A DNA stretch of 64,000 nucleotides from Streptomyces sp. AC550_RSS872 (GTDB lineage Bacteria > Actinomycetota > Actinomycetes > Streptomycetales > Streptomycetaceae). The stretch lies in contig NZ_JAGMUL010000194.1 of the NCBI RefSeq assembly GCF_019049285.1, forward strand, positions 36,783 through 100,782, given 5' to 3'. Under the pieces are notes generated by a model, which had not been told where the DNA came from, did not search any database, and worked only from the letters and a program-made list of their open reading frames with translations. This document shows, in pieces, positions 25,786-34,409 of the stretch. Both the position numbers and the translations under genes were made by a program. The stretch's first letter is position 1. Each line of letters starts with the position of its first letter.

Positions 25786-27428
25786 GCCTGGCCTCCGTCG
25801 TGTCCGTACGCCTGGTCATGCGGTCCCCTGGGCCCCGGGTTCATGGCCCCGGGTGCCTCGAACGCCGACGGGTTGACCCCGCCGGCCCCGGGGCCCGCCT
25901 GGTGAGGGATACGCGGCTCGTCGCCGTCCTGTTCGCCGTCTGCGGACGCCGTGTGGGCCTCGCGCTCGGCGACGACCTCCTTGACGGCCTCGACCACGCC
26001 CCGGTAGCCGGAGCAACGGCAGAGGTTGCCGCAGAGTGCCTGGCGGGTCTCCATCTCGGTCGGCGCCGGGTTGCCCTCCAGCAGGTCGTGCACGGTCATC
26101 GCCATGCCCGGCACGCAGAAGCCGCACTGCACGGCGCCGCACCGCGCGAGCGCCCGCTGCACGTCGGAGGGCTGCCCGTCCTCGGCGAGGCCCTCGACGG
26201 TGCGGACCTCGCTGCCCGCGGCGGTCACGGCGGGCACCAGGCAGGACGCCACGAGCCGTCCGTCGACCTGCACGTTGCAGGCCCCGCACTCGCCCTGCGA
26301 GCAGCCGTCCTTGGCGCCCGCGAGGCCGAGCCGCTCACGCAGCACGTAGAGCAGCGACTCGCCGATCCAGGCGTCCGGGACGGGCCGGTCGACGCCGTTG
26401 ACGCGCAGCACGTAGGAGGCGAGGGGGTGTTCCTCGCCGGTGGGCGCCGGTACGTCGTCGGAGGCGGCGGTCTGCGTCGCGGCTCCCTCGGCGCCCTCCG
26501 GGGCGGGGTCGCCGTCCTCGGCCGGGGCGGTCTCGGCGGAAGCCTCTGCCGGGCCCTCTACGGCCTCCGGGGCGCCCTGGGTGTCCGGTGCCGCCTCAGG
26601 GGCTTCGGGAGCGGCCTGTGAGGCCTGTGCGGGCTCTGAGGGGCTCTCGGCGGAGTCCTCGGCGGGCGGCTCGGGCGTGAACTCGGGTGCGCTCGCGGCC
26701 TGCTGGTCCTGCGCGTGCGGGACGGGCTGCTCGCCGGAGTACGCGTCGGGGTGTCCCGGCTGCCCGTGCACGTGCCCGGCCGCGGGCCCGGCTCCCAGCG
26801 CTTCCTCGGCCGTCGCCGCGGCCTCCGCCTGCTGTCCCCACGGCTGCCCGGTCGGCTGCGTCGCCCAGGGTGCGGGCGCACCGCCCGGCAGTGTGGCCGG
26901 AGGGGTTCCGCCCCACTGCTCGACGAGCGACGACGTGGTGAACTCGCCCGATTCGTCCGGTAGGTCGCCGTCGGCGACGGGGATCGACCACTGCCCGGTG
27001 ACGTCGTGACCGGGCGCGGCGGCGGCATCGTGACCTGCCCGGCCGGCCTGGCCCTGCACGGTCTCCGAGAAGTCCCACTGCTGGGTCGCCCCGGGGTTGT
27101 AGCCGAACTGGCCCGTGCCGACGCCCTGCGCCATGGCGTTCGGGTCGGGCCACTGGCTGCCGTCGCCGGGTGTGCCCGCGACCGGCCAGCCGCCCGGTGC
27201 CGCGGGGTCGGCGCCCGCGGTCGATCCCGGTGTGGCTGTTATCTGCGGGGGCACATAGCCGTGGCCGCGCGCGGCGAGCGGGGTGTCCGAGGAGGCCAGG
27301 AGGGCGTCGATGCCCCCTTCGGGAAGTTTGACGAAGGCGGTGGCGCCGTCGTCGTAGTCGCCCTGGGGCAGCGGGTCCCAGCGACCGCCGCCCTGGGGCG
27401 TGCCCTCTTGGTGCTGGTCGTCGGTCAC
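25782..27428 (-). CDS. [2Fe-2S] subunit of molybdenum hydroxylase with long N-terminal extension
   Basis: 548 residues, whereas the small subunit of this family is normally about 160. Residues 1-333 are Pro/Ala/Gly/Glu-rich and probably disordered. From about residue 334 comes a plant-type ferredoxin domain (CSQGECGACNVQVDG with the final Cys in ASCL), then the helical second cluster domain with CGFCVPGMAM and CRCSGYRG. All eight cluster cysteines appear present. It would pass electrons from the molybdenum centre to FAD. The order FAD, FeS, Mo subunit is the coxMSL order. GTG start at 27428, overlapping the FAD-subunit stop by 4 bp. The extension may tether the complex or bind a partner. Confidence 0.85.
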   Translation of the reverse strand: MTDDQHQEGTPQGGGRWDPLPQGDYDDGATAFVKLPEGGIDALLASSDTPLAARGHGYVPPQITATPGSTAGADPAAPGGWPVAGTPGDGSQWPDPNAMAQGVGTGQFGYNPGATQQWDFSETVQGQAGRAGHDAAAAPGHDVTGQWSIPVADGDLPDESGEFTTSSLVEQWGGTPPATLPGGAPAPWATQPTGQPWGQQAEAAATAEEALGAGPAAGHVHGQPGHPDAYSGEQPVPHAQDQQAASAPEFTPEPPAEDSAESPSEPAQASQAAPEAPEAAPDTQGAPEAVEGPAEASAETAPAEDGDPAPEGAEGAATQTAASDDVPAPTGEEHPLASYVLRVNGVDRPVPDAWIGESLLYVLRERLGLAGAKDGCSQGECGACNVQVDGRLVASCLVPAVTAAGSEVRTVEGLAEDGQPSDVQRALARCGAVQCGFCVPGMAMTVHDLLEGNPAPTEMETRQALCGNLCRCSGYRGVVEAVKEVVAEREAHTASADGEQDGDEPRIPHQAGPGAGGVNPSAFEAPGAMNPGPRGPHDQAYGHDGGQA

Positions 27429-28318
27429 GACAGCGCCCTCCCCAGTGCTCGTCGGGCCAGCGCGGCGACGGTGCGCCGCAGGTGCAGTACGGCGGGCGGA
27501 TGCTGCGGTACGGAGCCGTCCTCGGCCGGGGCCGGGTCCGGGATGCAGGCCGCGGCGACGTACTCCCCGAAGGCGTTCAGGGCCTCGGGGACGATCGCGC
27601 GGCCGTTGTCCCAGTCGATCAGCTGGGCGACCCAGTGCTCGGCGTCCAGCGGCCGCAGCGGCATCGGCGCTATGGCGCCCACGGCGCACCTGATGCCACG
27701 CCGGGCCGGGTCGAGCACGACCGCGACGGATGCCATGGCACGCCCCGGGCCGGTGCGGCCGGTGGCCTTGAGGAAGACCTGCGGGGCGTGCAGCAGCGGC
27801 ACGCGCACGTAGCCGATGAGTTCACCGGCCCGCAGCATGTCCATGCCGGCCAGCAGATGCGACACCGGGATCTCCCGGCGGGCTCCGCCCGGGCCCGCGA
27901 TGATCAGGGTCGCTTCCAGGGCGGCGAGGACCGGCAGCGCGTCACCGGTCGGGGACGCCGAGGCGATGTTGCCGCCCAGGGTGCCCGCGTTGCGGATCTG
28001 CGGCGGGCCCGCGGCGCGGGCGGCGGCCGCGAGCGCCGGGATCAGGGCGGCGAAGTCGGGGCGGCCCATACGCGCGTGCGTGAGGCCCGCGCCGAGCAGG
28101 GCGTGACCGTCCTGGTACTGCCAGCCACGGATCTCGCTGATCTTGCCGAGGCCGACCAGCGCGGCGGGCCTGAGCTGCCCGGAGTTGACGGCGGCCATGA
28201 GGTCGGTGCCGCCCGCGACGGGCACGGCGGCGGGCATGGCGGCCAGTGCCGCCACGGCCTCGTCCAGCGTCGTGGGCAGCGTGACGGCCTGCGCCGCCTG
28301 CGGTGCGCTCGTGGTCAA
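27425..28318 (-). CDS. FAD-binding subunit of molybdenum hydroxylase
   Basis: 297 residues of the CoxM/XdhB-type FAD subunit. PCMH-fold FAD motifs are visible: VAGGTDLMAAV near the N-terminus and NAGTLGGNIASASPTGD around residue 110, followed by the CO dehydrogenase flavoprotein C-terminal domain. I choose TTG 28318 because a GGGAAGGGG stretch precedes it and the protein then begins just before the FAD domain; the frame stays open upstream. First gene of the three-subunit operon. Confidence 0.85.
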   Translation of the reverse strand: MTTSAPQAAQAVTLPTTLDEAVAALAAMPAAVPVAGGTDLMAAVNSGQLRPAALVGLGKISEIRGWQYQDGHALLGAGLTHARMGRPDFAALIPALAAAARAAGPPQIRNAGTLGGNIASASPTGDALPVLAALEATLIIAGPGGARREIPVSHLLAGMDMLRAGELIGYVRVPLLHAPQVFLKATGRTGPGRAMASVAVVLDPARRGIRCAVGAIAPMPLRPLDAEHWVAQLIDWDNGRAIVPEALNAFGEYVAAACIPDPAPAEDGSVPQHPPAVLHLRRTVAALARRALGRALS

Positions 28319-28356
28319 ACCGGCTGCCCCTTCCCGCTGCCCCACCTGGTCCCACC

Positions 28357-28386
28357 TGTGCTGCCGTACGGTACGTGCTGACAGGG
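28357..28386. promoter_or_regulatory. Possible operator upstream of molybdenum hydroxylase operon
   Basis: A dyad centred on CCGTACGG with outer matching ends (CTGTGCTG and TGCTGACAG) lies about 40-70 bp upstream of the FAD-subunit start. Imperfect, so weak evidence; no regulator gene is adjacent. Confidence 0.3.
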
Positions 28387-28544
28387 CGGACGTGGCAACT
28401 CTGGCACATCTTCGCAGGACCCGAAGACAGGGGTCCGCTAGGAGGCATTCGCCCACCTCACCGGGGAGATGGTCCGTTTTCATACGGCATCACCGGTGTT
28501 TACCGATTGACACTCTTCGGTGACCCCTTGCCGGTTTTTTTCAA

Positions 28545-30170
28545 TTACCTGTTCGGGGGTGGGCCGTCGATCGGGCGGCCGAGCACGCCGGGCCGCCGCT
28601 GCCACGGCCGCGGTCCCGCCGGCGGACGGTAGGCGACCCCCAGGGCGTCAAGCCGCCCGTAGTGGGCGGCCATCCGCTGCTGGAAGCCGGCGAAGTCCCG
28701 TTCCGCGGGGGCGGGCAGGCGGCTCCAGGCGACCTCGGCGAAGGCGGCGAGGCGCGGGAACGCCTGGTAATCCACGCGCGCGGGATCCTCCATCACCTCG
28801 GTCCACAGGTTGGCCTGCGCGCCGAGCACGTGCCGGGCCTCGTCGGGCGTCAACTCCGGTGGCACCGGTTCGAACCGATAGACGTCCTCCAGGGTGCGCA
28901 CGTAGCCGATCGGCACCGGCTCGTCGGCGCCCGCGTCCTGACGGTGGTCCAGGTACACCTGCTGCTCGGGGCACATGACGACGTCGTGGCCCGCGCGGGC
29001 CGCCGCGATGCCGCCCGCGTACCCGCGCCAGGACGACACGGCAGCCCCGTCCGCGAGGCCGCCCTCCAGGATCTCGTCCCAGCCGATGAGCCTGCGCCCG
29101 CGCGCGGTGAGCCACTTGTCGAAGTGGCCGATGAACCACGCCTGGAGCTCGTCCTCGTCCTTCAGCCCGAGTTCCCTGATGCGCTCCTGCGCGGTGGCCG
29201 ACTGCCGCCACTGGTCCTTGAGGCATTCGTCACCCCCGACATGGATGAACTCCGAGGGGAACAGCTCCAGGACTTCCTCGAACACCCCCTCGTAGAAGCG
29301 CAGGGTGTTGTCAGTGGGGGCGAGTACGTTCGGAGAGATCCCCCAGTTGTCCCAGACCGAGAGTGCGGAGCCCCCCTCGATGGATGCAGTGATGACGTCG
29401 GTGTTGCCGAGTTCCGGGTACGCGGCGATCGCGGCCTGCGAGTGGCCGGGTACGTCGATTTCGGGGACGACGGTGATATGCCGCTCAGCGGCGTAGGCGA
29501 CGATCTCGCGGATGTCGTCCCGGGTGTAGTAGCCGCCGTGTGGCTTCTCCTCCCACAGCGGGGAGGCCCGATGGCCGAATTTCGTACGAGCCCGCCAGGA
29601 GCCGACCTCCGTCAGCCGCGGATACTTCTCGATCTCGATGCGCCAGCCCTGGTCGTCCGTCAGATGGAAGTGGAAGACGTTGAGTTTGTGGGCGGCCATC
29701 AGGTCCAGGTAGCGCAGGACGCCGTCCTTGGGCATGAAGTGCCGGGCCACGTCGAGCATGAGGCCGCGCCAGCGGAAGCGAGGAGAGTCCCGGATCTCCG
29801 TCAGGGGCAGCCGCCACGTACGGCCGGGAAGGGGTGCGCGCCGGAAGGCGTCGCGGCCGAGAAGCTGGCGCATCGTCTGGGCGCCCCAGAAGACACCGGC
29901 GGGCGAGCCGCCCTGGATATGGACGCCATGGGGGGCGATGACGAGGCGGTATCCCTCGGCGTCGAGTCCGGGCCGTACGGACAGATGCAGGACGTCGTAC
30001 TCGTCCCCCTTCCTGGGCGGCAGCGCGAGCCCGGTCGCCGCGCCGAGCGTCGAGCGCAGCCATCGCGCGGTGTCCTCGGTGCCCGGCCCGGCCTCGATCC
30101 CGAAGTCGTCGCCGAGTTCGAGGAAGCGGTCGGTCCGCTCCACCAGGTGAGGTACCGGAATGAGATCCAT
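28545..30170 (-). CDS. Beta-N-acetylhexosaminidase, GH20
   Basis: 541 residues without a signal peptide, hence probably cytoplasmic. The N-terminal GH20b domain (residues about 1-125) is followed by the TIM barrel with the catalytic Asp-Glu pair in HVGGDECLKDQW and substrate-binding motifs HFHLTDDQGWRIEI and VVPEIDVPGHS. It removes terminal GlcNAc (or GalNAc) from oligosaccharides through substrate-assisted catalysis. It lies directly downstream of a CUT1 importer, indicating that imported chito-oligosaccharides or similar are cleaved inside the cell. Start at ATG 30170; a TTG six bases upstream is possible. Confidence 0.93.
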   Translation of the reverse strand: MDLIPVPHLVERTDRFLELGDDFGIEAGPGTEDTARWLRSTLGAATGLALPPRKGDEYDVLHLSVRPGLDAEGYRLVIAPHGVHIQGGSPAGVFWGAQTMRQLLGRDAFRRAPLPGRTWRLPLTEIRDSPRFRWRGLMLDVARHFMPKDGVLRYLDLMAAHKLNVFHFHLTDDQGWRIEIEKYPRLTEVGSWRARTKFGHRASPLWEEKPHGGYYTRDDIREIVAYAAERHITVVPEIDVPGHSQAAIAAYPELGNTDVITASIEGGSALSVWDNWGISPNVLAPTDNTLRFYEGVFEEVLELFPSEFIHVGGDECLKDQWRQSATAQERIRELGLKDEDELQAWFIGHFDKWLTARGRRLIGWDEILEGGLADGAAVSSWRGYAGGIAAARAGHDVVMCPEQQVYLDHRQDAGADEPVPIGYVRTLEDVYRFEPVPPELTPDEARHVLGAQANLWTEVMEDPARVDYQAFPRLAAFAEVAWSRLPAPAERDFAGFQQRMAAHYGRLDALGVAYRPPAGPRPWQRRPGVLGRPIDGPPPNR

Positions 30171-30185
30171 GAACAATCAGGCCTT

Positions 30186-31028
30186 TCAGTCCTTGACCGC
30201 GCCGCCCAGCCCGGACACCAGGCGCCGCTGTACGAGTACGAAGAACACCAGCACCGGAATCGTCATCACCGTCGACGCCGCCATCACGCCGCCCCAGTCC
30301 GGCTCGTCCGGCTTGTAGAAGACGAGCAGCGCCATCGGCAGGGTTGACTGCGAGGTGTCGCTGATGATGAAGGACTTGGCGAACAGGAAGTCGTTCCAGG
30401 CGGAGATGAAGGAGAAAACGCTGGTGGCCACGAGGCCGGGGAAGACCAGCGGGAAAAGGATCTGCCACAGGAATCGCGACCGGCTCGCCCCGTCCATGTA
30501 CGCGGCCTCCTCCAGCGCCTCGGGAACGGCCTTCACAAATCCTCGCAGCATCCAGATCGCGAACGGCAGCGAGAAGGCGATGTGCGGCAGGATCAGCGAG
30601 CCCAGCGTGTTCAGTTGGCCGAAGTCCCGCATGAGGAAGAACAGGGGGATCGTCAGGGCCTCCACCGGCACCATCTGGGCCACCAGAAACATGATCAGCA
30701 GGGTGGTCCGGAAGCGGAAGCGGAAGCGTGTCACCGCGGTGGCGGCGAGAAACGCGATCAACGCCGAAACGATCACGACACTGCACGCGACGACAAGACT
30801 GTTGAGGAAGTACCGGCCGAATTCGTTCTGCTCGAAGACCCGCCGGAAGGAATCCAGCGAGGGCGCGAGCGTCCACGGCCGTGGCTCGCTCGACTCGATC
30901 TCCCCGGCCGGTTTGAAGGCGCTGAGCACCATCCAGTACAGCGGAAAGGCCACCACCACGGCGATCAGCAGCGCGGACGCCTCGGCGAGGAGCCGCCAGG
31001 GCCGCCGGAACCATGTCACCGACCTCAT
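30186..31028 (-). CDS. CUT1 sugar ABC importer, permease (MalG type)
   Basis: 280 residues, six transmembrane helices, with the EAA loop EEAAYMDGASRSRFLWQILFPL that contacts the ATPase. MalG/LacG type by its position as the second permease and by the C-terminal QRRLVSGLGGAVKD. ATG start in a 4-bp overlap with the preceding permease. No ATPase gene is present in the operon; Streptomyces CUT1 importers usually share the multitask ATPase MsiK encoded elsewhere. Confidence 0.9.
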   Translation of the reverse strand: MRSVTWFRRPWRLLAEASALLIAVVVAFPLYWMVLSAFKPAGEIESSEPRPWTLAPSLDSFRRVFEQNEFGRYFLNSLVVACSVVIVSALIAFLAATAVTRFRFRFRTTLLIMFLVAQMVPVEALTIPLFFLMRDFGQLNTLGSLILPHIAFSLPFAIWMLRGFVKAVPEALEEAAYMDGASRSRFLWQILFPLVFPGLVATSVFSFISAWNDFLFAKSFIISDTSQSTLPMALLVFYKPDEPDWGGVMAASTVMTIPVLVFFVLVQRRLVSGLGGAVKD

Positions 31029-32026
31029 ATCTCCTCCCCCTGCCTGCGCAGCAGCCGCAGGTACACCAGCGTCACCGCCAGCAGGATCAGCAGCATCACC
31101 ACGCCGATCGCCGAGCCGAGGCTGTACTGCGAGGACGCGAACGCCTTCTGATAGGCGTACACGTTCAGCACGAGGTTCTGCCCCGCGATGCCGCCGCCGT
31201 TCGTCATGACGTAGATCTGGGTGAAGACCTTGAAGTCCCAGATGACCGACTGAATGGTGACGACCACCAGGATCGGCCGCAGCATCGGCGCCAGCACCGA
31301 CCGCCAGATCCGCCACTGCGAGGCCCCGTCCAGCGAGGCGGCCTCCAGCACCTCGGCCGGGACGGCCCGGATACCGGCGTACACCGTGACCATCACGAAC
31401 GGGAAAGAGCACCAGACCACTTCGAGCAGCACGAGGAAGAAGGCACCGAACCTCCCGTACGTCCACGAGTGGTCACCGAGCCCGAGCACACGGTTCACCG
31501 CCCCGAAGTCCGGATCGAACAGAAACAGCCACACGGTCGACCCGGTGATGGCGGGAGTGGCCCACGCTCCGAGCGCGGCCAGCATCAACACCAGCCGCGG
31601 TACGGCACGCACACGCGTGAGCAGCACGGCGAGCGAACAGCCGACCGCGAGCGTCGAGACGACGCAAGCCGCCGCGAAGACGACCGTGGCCAGCAGCACC
31701 TGCCAGAACTGCGAGTCCGAGAACAGCTCCGAGTAGTTCCCGAACCCCTGAAAGGTCGTGGGCTCCCCACCGCTGACCTGAGCCTGCGTGTACTCGAAGA
31801 ACGAGATCAGCCCGAGCTGATAGACGGGATAGACAAGCAGCCCACCGAGAACGACGAGGGCAGGGGCGAGACAGAGCCAGGGCGCCTTCTGGCTCGGCCC
31901 ACCGGAACGCCGACGGGGGCGCGGGGCTGTGTTGGACTTGCGGCTACCGCCGCGTGGGCGCGAGAAACCACGATCCACCCGCACCCGCCGACGCTCCACA
32001 ACCCCCGAGCTACCAGGCACTGTCAT
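31025..32026 (-). CDS. CUT1 sugar ABC importer, permease (MalF type), repeat-derived N-terminus
   Basis: 333 residues. Six transmembrane helices start near residue 50 (LCLAPALVVLGGLLVYPVYQ), and the EAA loop LEAASLDGASQWRIWRSVLAP is present. Residues 1-48 form a strongly basic Arg/Pro tail; residues 19-38 are encoded by a copy of the dispersed GC-rich repeat seen elsewhere in this window. The ATG overlaps the stop of the sugar-binding protein gene, supporting this start and therefore translation of the repeat. The tail is cytoplasmic and probably tolerated. Confidence 0.88.
   Translation of the reverse strand: MTVPGSSGVVERRRVRVDRGFSRPRGGSRKSNTAPRPRRRSGGPSQKAPWLCLAPALVVLGGLLVYPVYQLGLISFFEYTQAQVSGGEPTTFQGFGNYSELFSDSQFWQVLLATVVFAAACVVSTLAVGCSLAVLLTRVRAVPRLVLMLAALGAWATPAITGSTVWLFLFDPDFGAVNRVLGLGDHSWTYGRFGAFFLVLLEVVWCSFPFVMVTVYAGIRAVPAEVLEAASLDGASQWRIWRSVLAPMLRPILVVVTIQSVIWDFKVFTQIYVMTNGGGIAGQNLVLNVYAYQKAFASSQYSLGSAIGVVMLLILLAVTLVYLRLLRRQGEEI
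31914..31970. repeat. Dispersed GC-rich repeat, copy B (inside a CDS)
   Basis: Shares GGCGCGGGGCTGTGT, then TTGCGGCTACCGCCGCGTGGG and CGCGAG with copy A at 14063-14145, differing by a few substitutions and a missing leading hairpin. It is read in frame as part of the MalF-type permease N-terminus. Confidence 0.65.
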
Positions 32027-33315
32027 CCGACGGACCCGAAGGCCTCGTCCATCTTCTTCGCCGCATCCCCCGAAGCCCCGGCAACATCCTTCTTACCGCT
32101 GATGACCTCCTGCAACATCGTCGGCAGCACAAGAGACGAGTCGATCTCGGACCACGCAGGCGACGCGGGCACGAACTTCGTACCCGCGGCAAGGGTCTCC
32201 ACAAAAGGCTTCACGTACGGCTTCTCCGCCGCAGCCTTCTCCCGCATGTCCCCGAACGTGGGCAGGAACCCCATCGCCTCGAACATCGAAGCCTGCGTCT
32301 GCTTCGAGGCAAGCTGCTCCGTCAGCTCAACCGCCAGCGTCCGATGCGACGTGCTCTTCAGGACACCGATGTTGTTGCCCCCGGCGAACGCAGGCGCGAC
32401 CGACCCGGCCTTCACCCCCGGCAACGGCACGACCGCGTACTTCCCCTTCACCTTCCCGGCCTCCACCGCGGTGTGACTGAAGTCGCCGCCGATCGCCATC
32501 CCCGCCTTGCCGGCCGCGAACGCGGTGATCGTGTCGTTGCCGCCCATGCCGGCGCACTTGGCGGCGGGACAGTTGTCGTCGCTGAAGAGGGACGTGTACG
32601 CCTTGATGCCCTTCTGGGCGGCCGCGCTGTCGATGGCGGAGGTGTACGAGTCGCCCTCGCCGGTGGCGAGTTCGCCGCCGTTGGCCCAGACGTAGGGCAT
32701 CGCGCCGTACGTGTAGGCACCGCCGACGACCAGGCCGTACAGCTCGGGCTTCGCGGCGCGGATCTCGCGGGCCGTCGTCGCCAACTCGGCCATGGTCCCC
32801 GGCACTTCGAGACCGAGCTCCTTGAAGACGTCCGTGCGGTAGTACAGGGCGCGGACGCCGACGTAGAACGGGGCGCCGTAGACCTTGCCGTCCACGGTGA
32901 CGGACTGCTTGGCGGTGGGGTCGGTGTCCTTGGCCTCGGTCCAGTCGCCGAACTCCTTCGTGACGTCGAGGAGTCCGCCGTCCTTCACATAGCCGGCGGT
33001 GTCGGTGTTGCCGTACTCCATGACGTCGGGGGCGGACTTCGGGTCGTTGAAGGCGGCCTTGACGCGCTGGGCCCGGGTCTCGACCGGGATGTACTCGACG
33101 TCGACCTTCGTGCCGTCGTGGGCCTTCTCGAAGGCGGTGACGACGGAGTCGACGACCTTCTCCTTCGGCTTGTTGCCGACCTCCTGGAAGAGCCAGACCC
33201 GCAGGGTGCCGGTCTTGTCGTCCTTGTCGGAGGAGGAGTTGGCGGAGGTCTGCGGGGCGCAGGCGGTGACGGTCAGGGCGGTGAGCAGTACGGCGAGTCT
33301 GGGCGCGAGCTTCAT
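32023..33315 (-). CDS. CUT1 sugar-binding lipoprotein
   Basis: 430 residues. Signal peptide with lipobox TVTAC (Cys about residue 19), then the extracytoplasmic solute-binding fold typical of MalE/NgcE-like proteins (LRVWLFQEVGNK; KAAFNDPKSAPDVMEYGNTD; APFYVGVRALYYRTDVFKEL). It would capture an oligosaccharide; with a GH20 hexosaminidase in the same operon and a dre-like site upstream, N-acetylglucosamine oligomers are the best guess. ATG start preceded by GGAGGA. First gene of the operon. Confidence 0.9.
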   Translation of the reverse strand: MKLAPRLAVLLTALTVTACAPQTSANSSSDKDDKTGTLRVWLFQEVGNKPKEKVVDSVVTAFEKAHDGTKVDVEYIPVETRAQRVKAAFNDPKSAPDVMEYGNTDTAGYVKDGGLLDVTKEFGDWTEAKDTDPTAKQSVTVDGKVYGAPFYVGVRALYYRTDVFKELGLEVPGTMAELATTAREIRAAKPELYGLVVGGAYTYGAMPYVWANGGELATGEGDSYTSAIDSAAAQKGIKAYTSLFSDDNCPAAKCAGMGGNDTITAFAAGKAGMAIGGDFSHTAVEAGKVKGKYAVVPLPGVKAGSVAPAFAGGNNIGVLKSTSHRTLAVELTEQLASKQTQASMFEAMGFLPTFGDMREKAAAEKPYVKPFVETLAAGTKFVPASPAWSEIDSSLVLPTMLQEVISGKKDVAGASGDAAKKMDEAFGSVG

Positions 33316-33337
33316 GGAGCGGTCCTCCGGGCGTGCG

Positions 33338-33352
33338 TTGCAACATATGCAA
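33338..33352. promoter_or_regulatory. Inverted repeat in sugar-importer promoter
   Basis: TTGCA-ACATA-TGCAA lies 23 bp upstream of the binding-protein start codon, where a repressor would block transcription or translation. A LacI-, GntR- or ROK-type regulator could use it; none is adjacent. Confidence 0.4.
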
Positions 33353-33410
33353 TGACGGTTTCGCTCTGCACAACGCATCGGAGCCTAGGGACTACGTGAA
33401 CATGCCCACA

Positions 33411-33426
33411 AGAGGTCTCAACCACT
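33411..33426. promoter_or_regulatory. DasR-responsive-element-like site
   Basis: Read on the minus strand the 16-mer is AGTGGTTGAGACCTCT. Against the dre consensus as I recall it (AGTGGTCTAGACCACT) it matches 13 of 16 positions. It lies about 96 bp upstream of the sugar-binding-protein start. DasR is the GntR-family GlcNAc-sensing regulator of Streptomyces, so this fits an amino-sugar uptake operon. Confidence 0.5.
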
Positions 33427-33440
33427 TCGTGACACGCAAA

Positions 33441-33476
33441 GGCCCCCGGGGCGCGCTGAAACGCGCCCCGGGGGCC
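33441..33476. terminator. Strong GC hairpin terminator
   Basis: A perfect 15-bp stem (GGCCCCCGGGGCGCG and complement) with a 6-nt loop lies 44 bp beyond the stop of the DUF3039 gene. It likely ends that transcript and insulates the sugar operon promoter. Preceded by AAA, so on the minus strand a short U-run follows the stem. Confidence 0.75.
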
Positions 33477-33519
33477 TCGCGGACCTCAGGCCGAGGGGAC
33501 CCTCAAGCCGAGGGGAGGA

Positions 33520-33807
33520 CTACTTCTTGTCGCCGCCCTTGCCCTTGTCGTCGCCGCCGGAGCCCATGGACTCGTAGATCTCCTTGCACATGGGACACAC
33601 CGGGTACTTCTTCGGGTCGCGGCCGGGCACCCAGACCTTGCCGCACAGCGCCACGACGGGGGTCCCGTCGAGGGCGCTCGCCATGATCTTGTCCTTCTGG
33701 ACGTAGTGGGCGAAGCGCTCGTGGTCGCCGTCGCCGTGGGAAGTCTGCGGCGTGGGCTCGACGAGGGTCCCCGTACCAGTCCCGCGCTCGGGCTCGAGAG
33801 TGCTCAT
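33520..33807 (-). CDS. DUF3039 small zinc-ribbon-like protein
   Basis: 95 residues, conserved across actinobacteria. The core has HERFAHYVQKDKIMASALDGTPVVALCGKVW followed by KYPVCPMCKEIY; the single Cys in ALCGK plus CPMC can form a zinc knuckle. The C-terminus is a Lys/Gly/Asp tail. Function is unknown. ATG 33807 starts near a conserved N-terminus. It is followed downstream by a strong terminator and lies 29 bp from the YqgE gene, both transcribed leftward. Confidence 0.8.
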   Translation of the reverse strand: MSTLEPERGTGTGTLVEPTPQTSHGDGDHERFAHYVQKDKIMASALDGTPVVALCGKVWVPGRDPKKYPVCPMCKEIYESMGSGGDDKGKGGDKK

Positions 33808-33836
33808 ACCGCCAAGAGTACTGAAGCTCACACGCA

Positions 33837-34409
33837 TCAGTTGAGCGAAGGGTCGTCCGGATACGTGGCCACCATCGCGAGCTCGTTGCGCTGCCGGCGC
33901 AGTACCTCGCGCCAGAGTCTTTCCGGCGACGGCGAGGACACGTCCCCGGGTTCGGACTCGACGACGTACCAGGCGCCCTCCACCAGCTCGTCCTCCAGCT
34001 GGCCGGGTCCCCACCCGGCGTATCCGGCGAAGATCCTCAAGGATCCGACGGCCGAGGCGAGCAGTTCCGGCGGCGCCTCCAGGTCCACGAGCCCGATCGC
34101 GCCGTGCACCCGGCGCCAGCCCAGCGGCGCGCTCTCGCCGTTCGCGTCGCCGGGGATGACGGCGACGCCGAGTGCCGAGTCCAGGGACACCGGGCCGCCC
34201 TGGAAGACGACACCGGGCTCACCGGCGAGGTCCGCCCAGCCCTCCAGGATGTCGCCCACGTCCACGGGGGTCGGACGGTTGAGGACGACACCGAGGGAGC
34301 CCTCCTCGTCGTGGTCGAGAAGGAGCACCACCGCGCGGTCGAAGTTCGGGTCCGCCAGGGCGGGCGTTGCCACGAGCAACCGCCCTGTGAGCGAGGACAC
34401 CTCGGTCAT
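33837..34409 (-). CDS. YqgE/AlgH family protein
   Basis: 190 residues. The family pattern is clear: N-terminal LTGRLLVATPALADPNFDRAV, LLDHDEEGSLGVVLNRP, VFQGGPV and FAGYAGWGPGQLEDEL. YqgE/AlgH proteins are widespread, cytoplasmic and still without an established biochemical function. Start at ATG 34409 (MTEVSS); an in-frame ATG lies 9 bp upstream. Divergent from murA. Confidence 0.9.
   Translation of the reverse strand: MTEVSSLTGRLLVATPALADPNFDRAVVLLLDHDEEGSLGVVLNRPTPVDVGDILEGWADLAGEPGVVFQGGPVSLDSALGVAVIPGDANGESAPLGWRRVHGAIGLVDLEAPPELLASAVGSLRIFAGYAGWGPGQLEDELVEGAWYVVESEPGDVSSPSPERLWREVLRRQRNELAMVATYPDDPSLN

Noticed and set aside
30186..33315. Missing ATPase gene suggests a broken sugar importer
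   Set aside because: CUT1 importers of Streptomyces normally borrow the shared ATPase MsiK, so absence of a local ATPase is expected.
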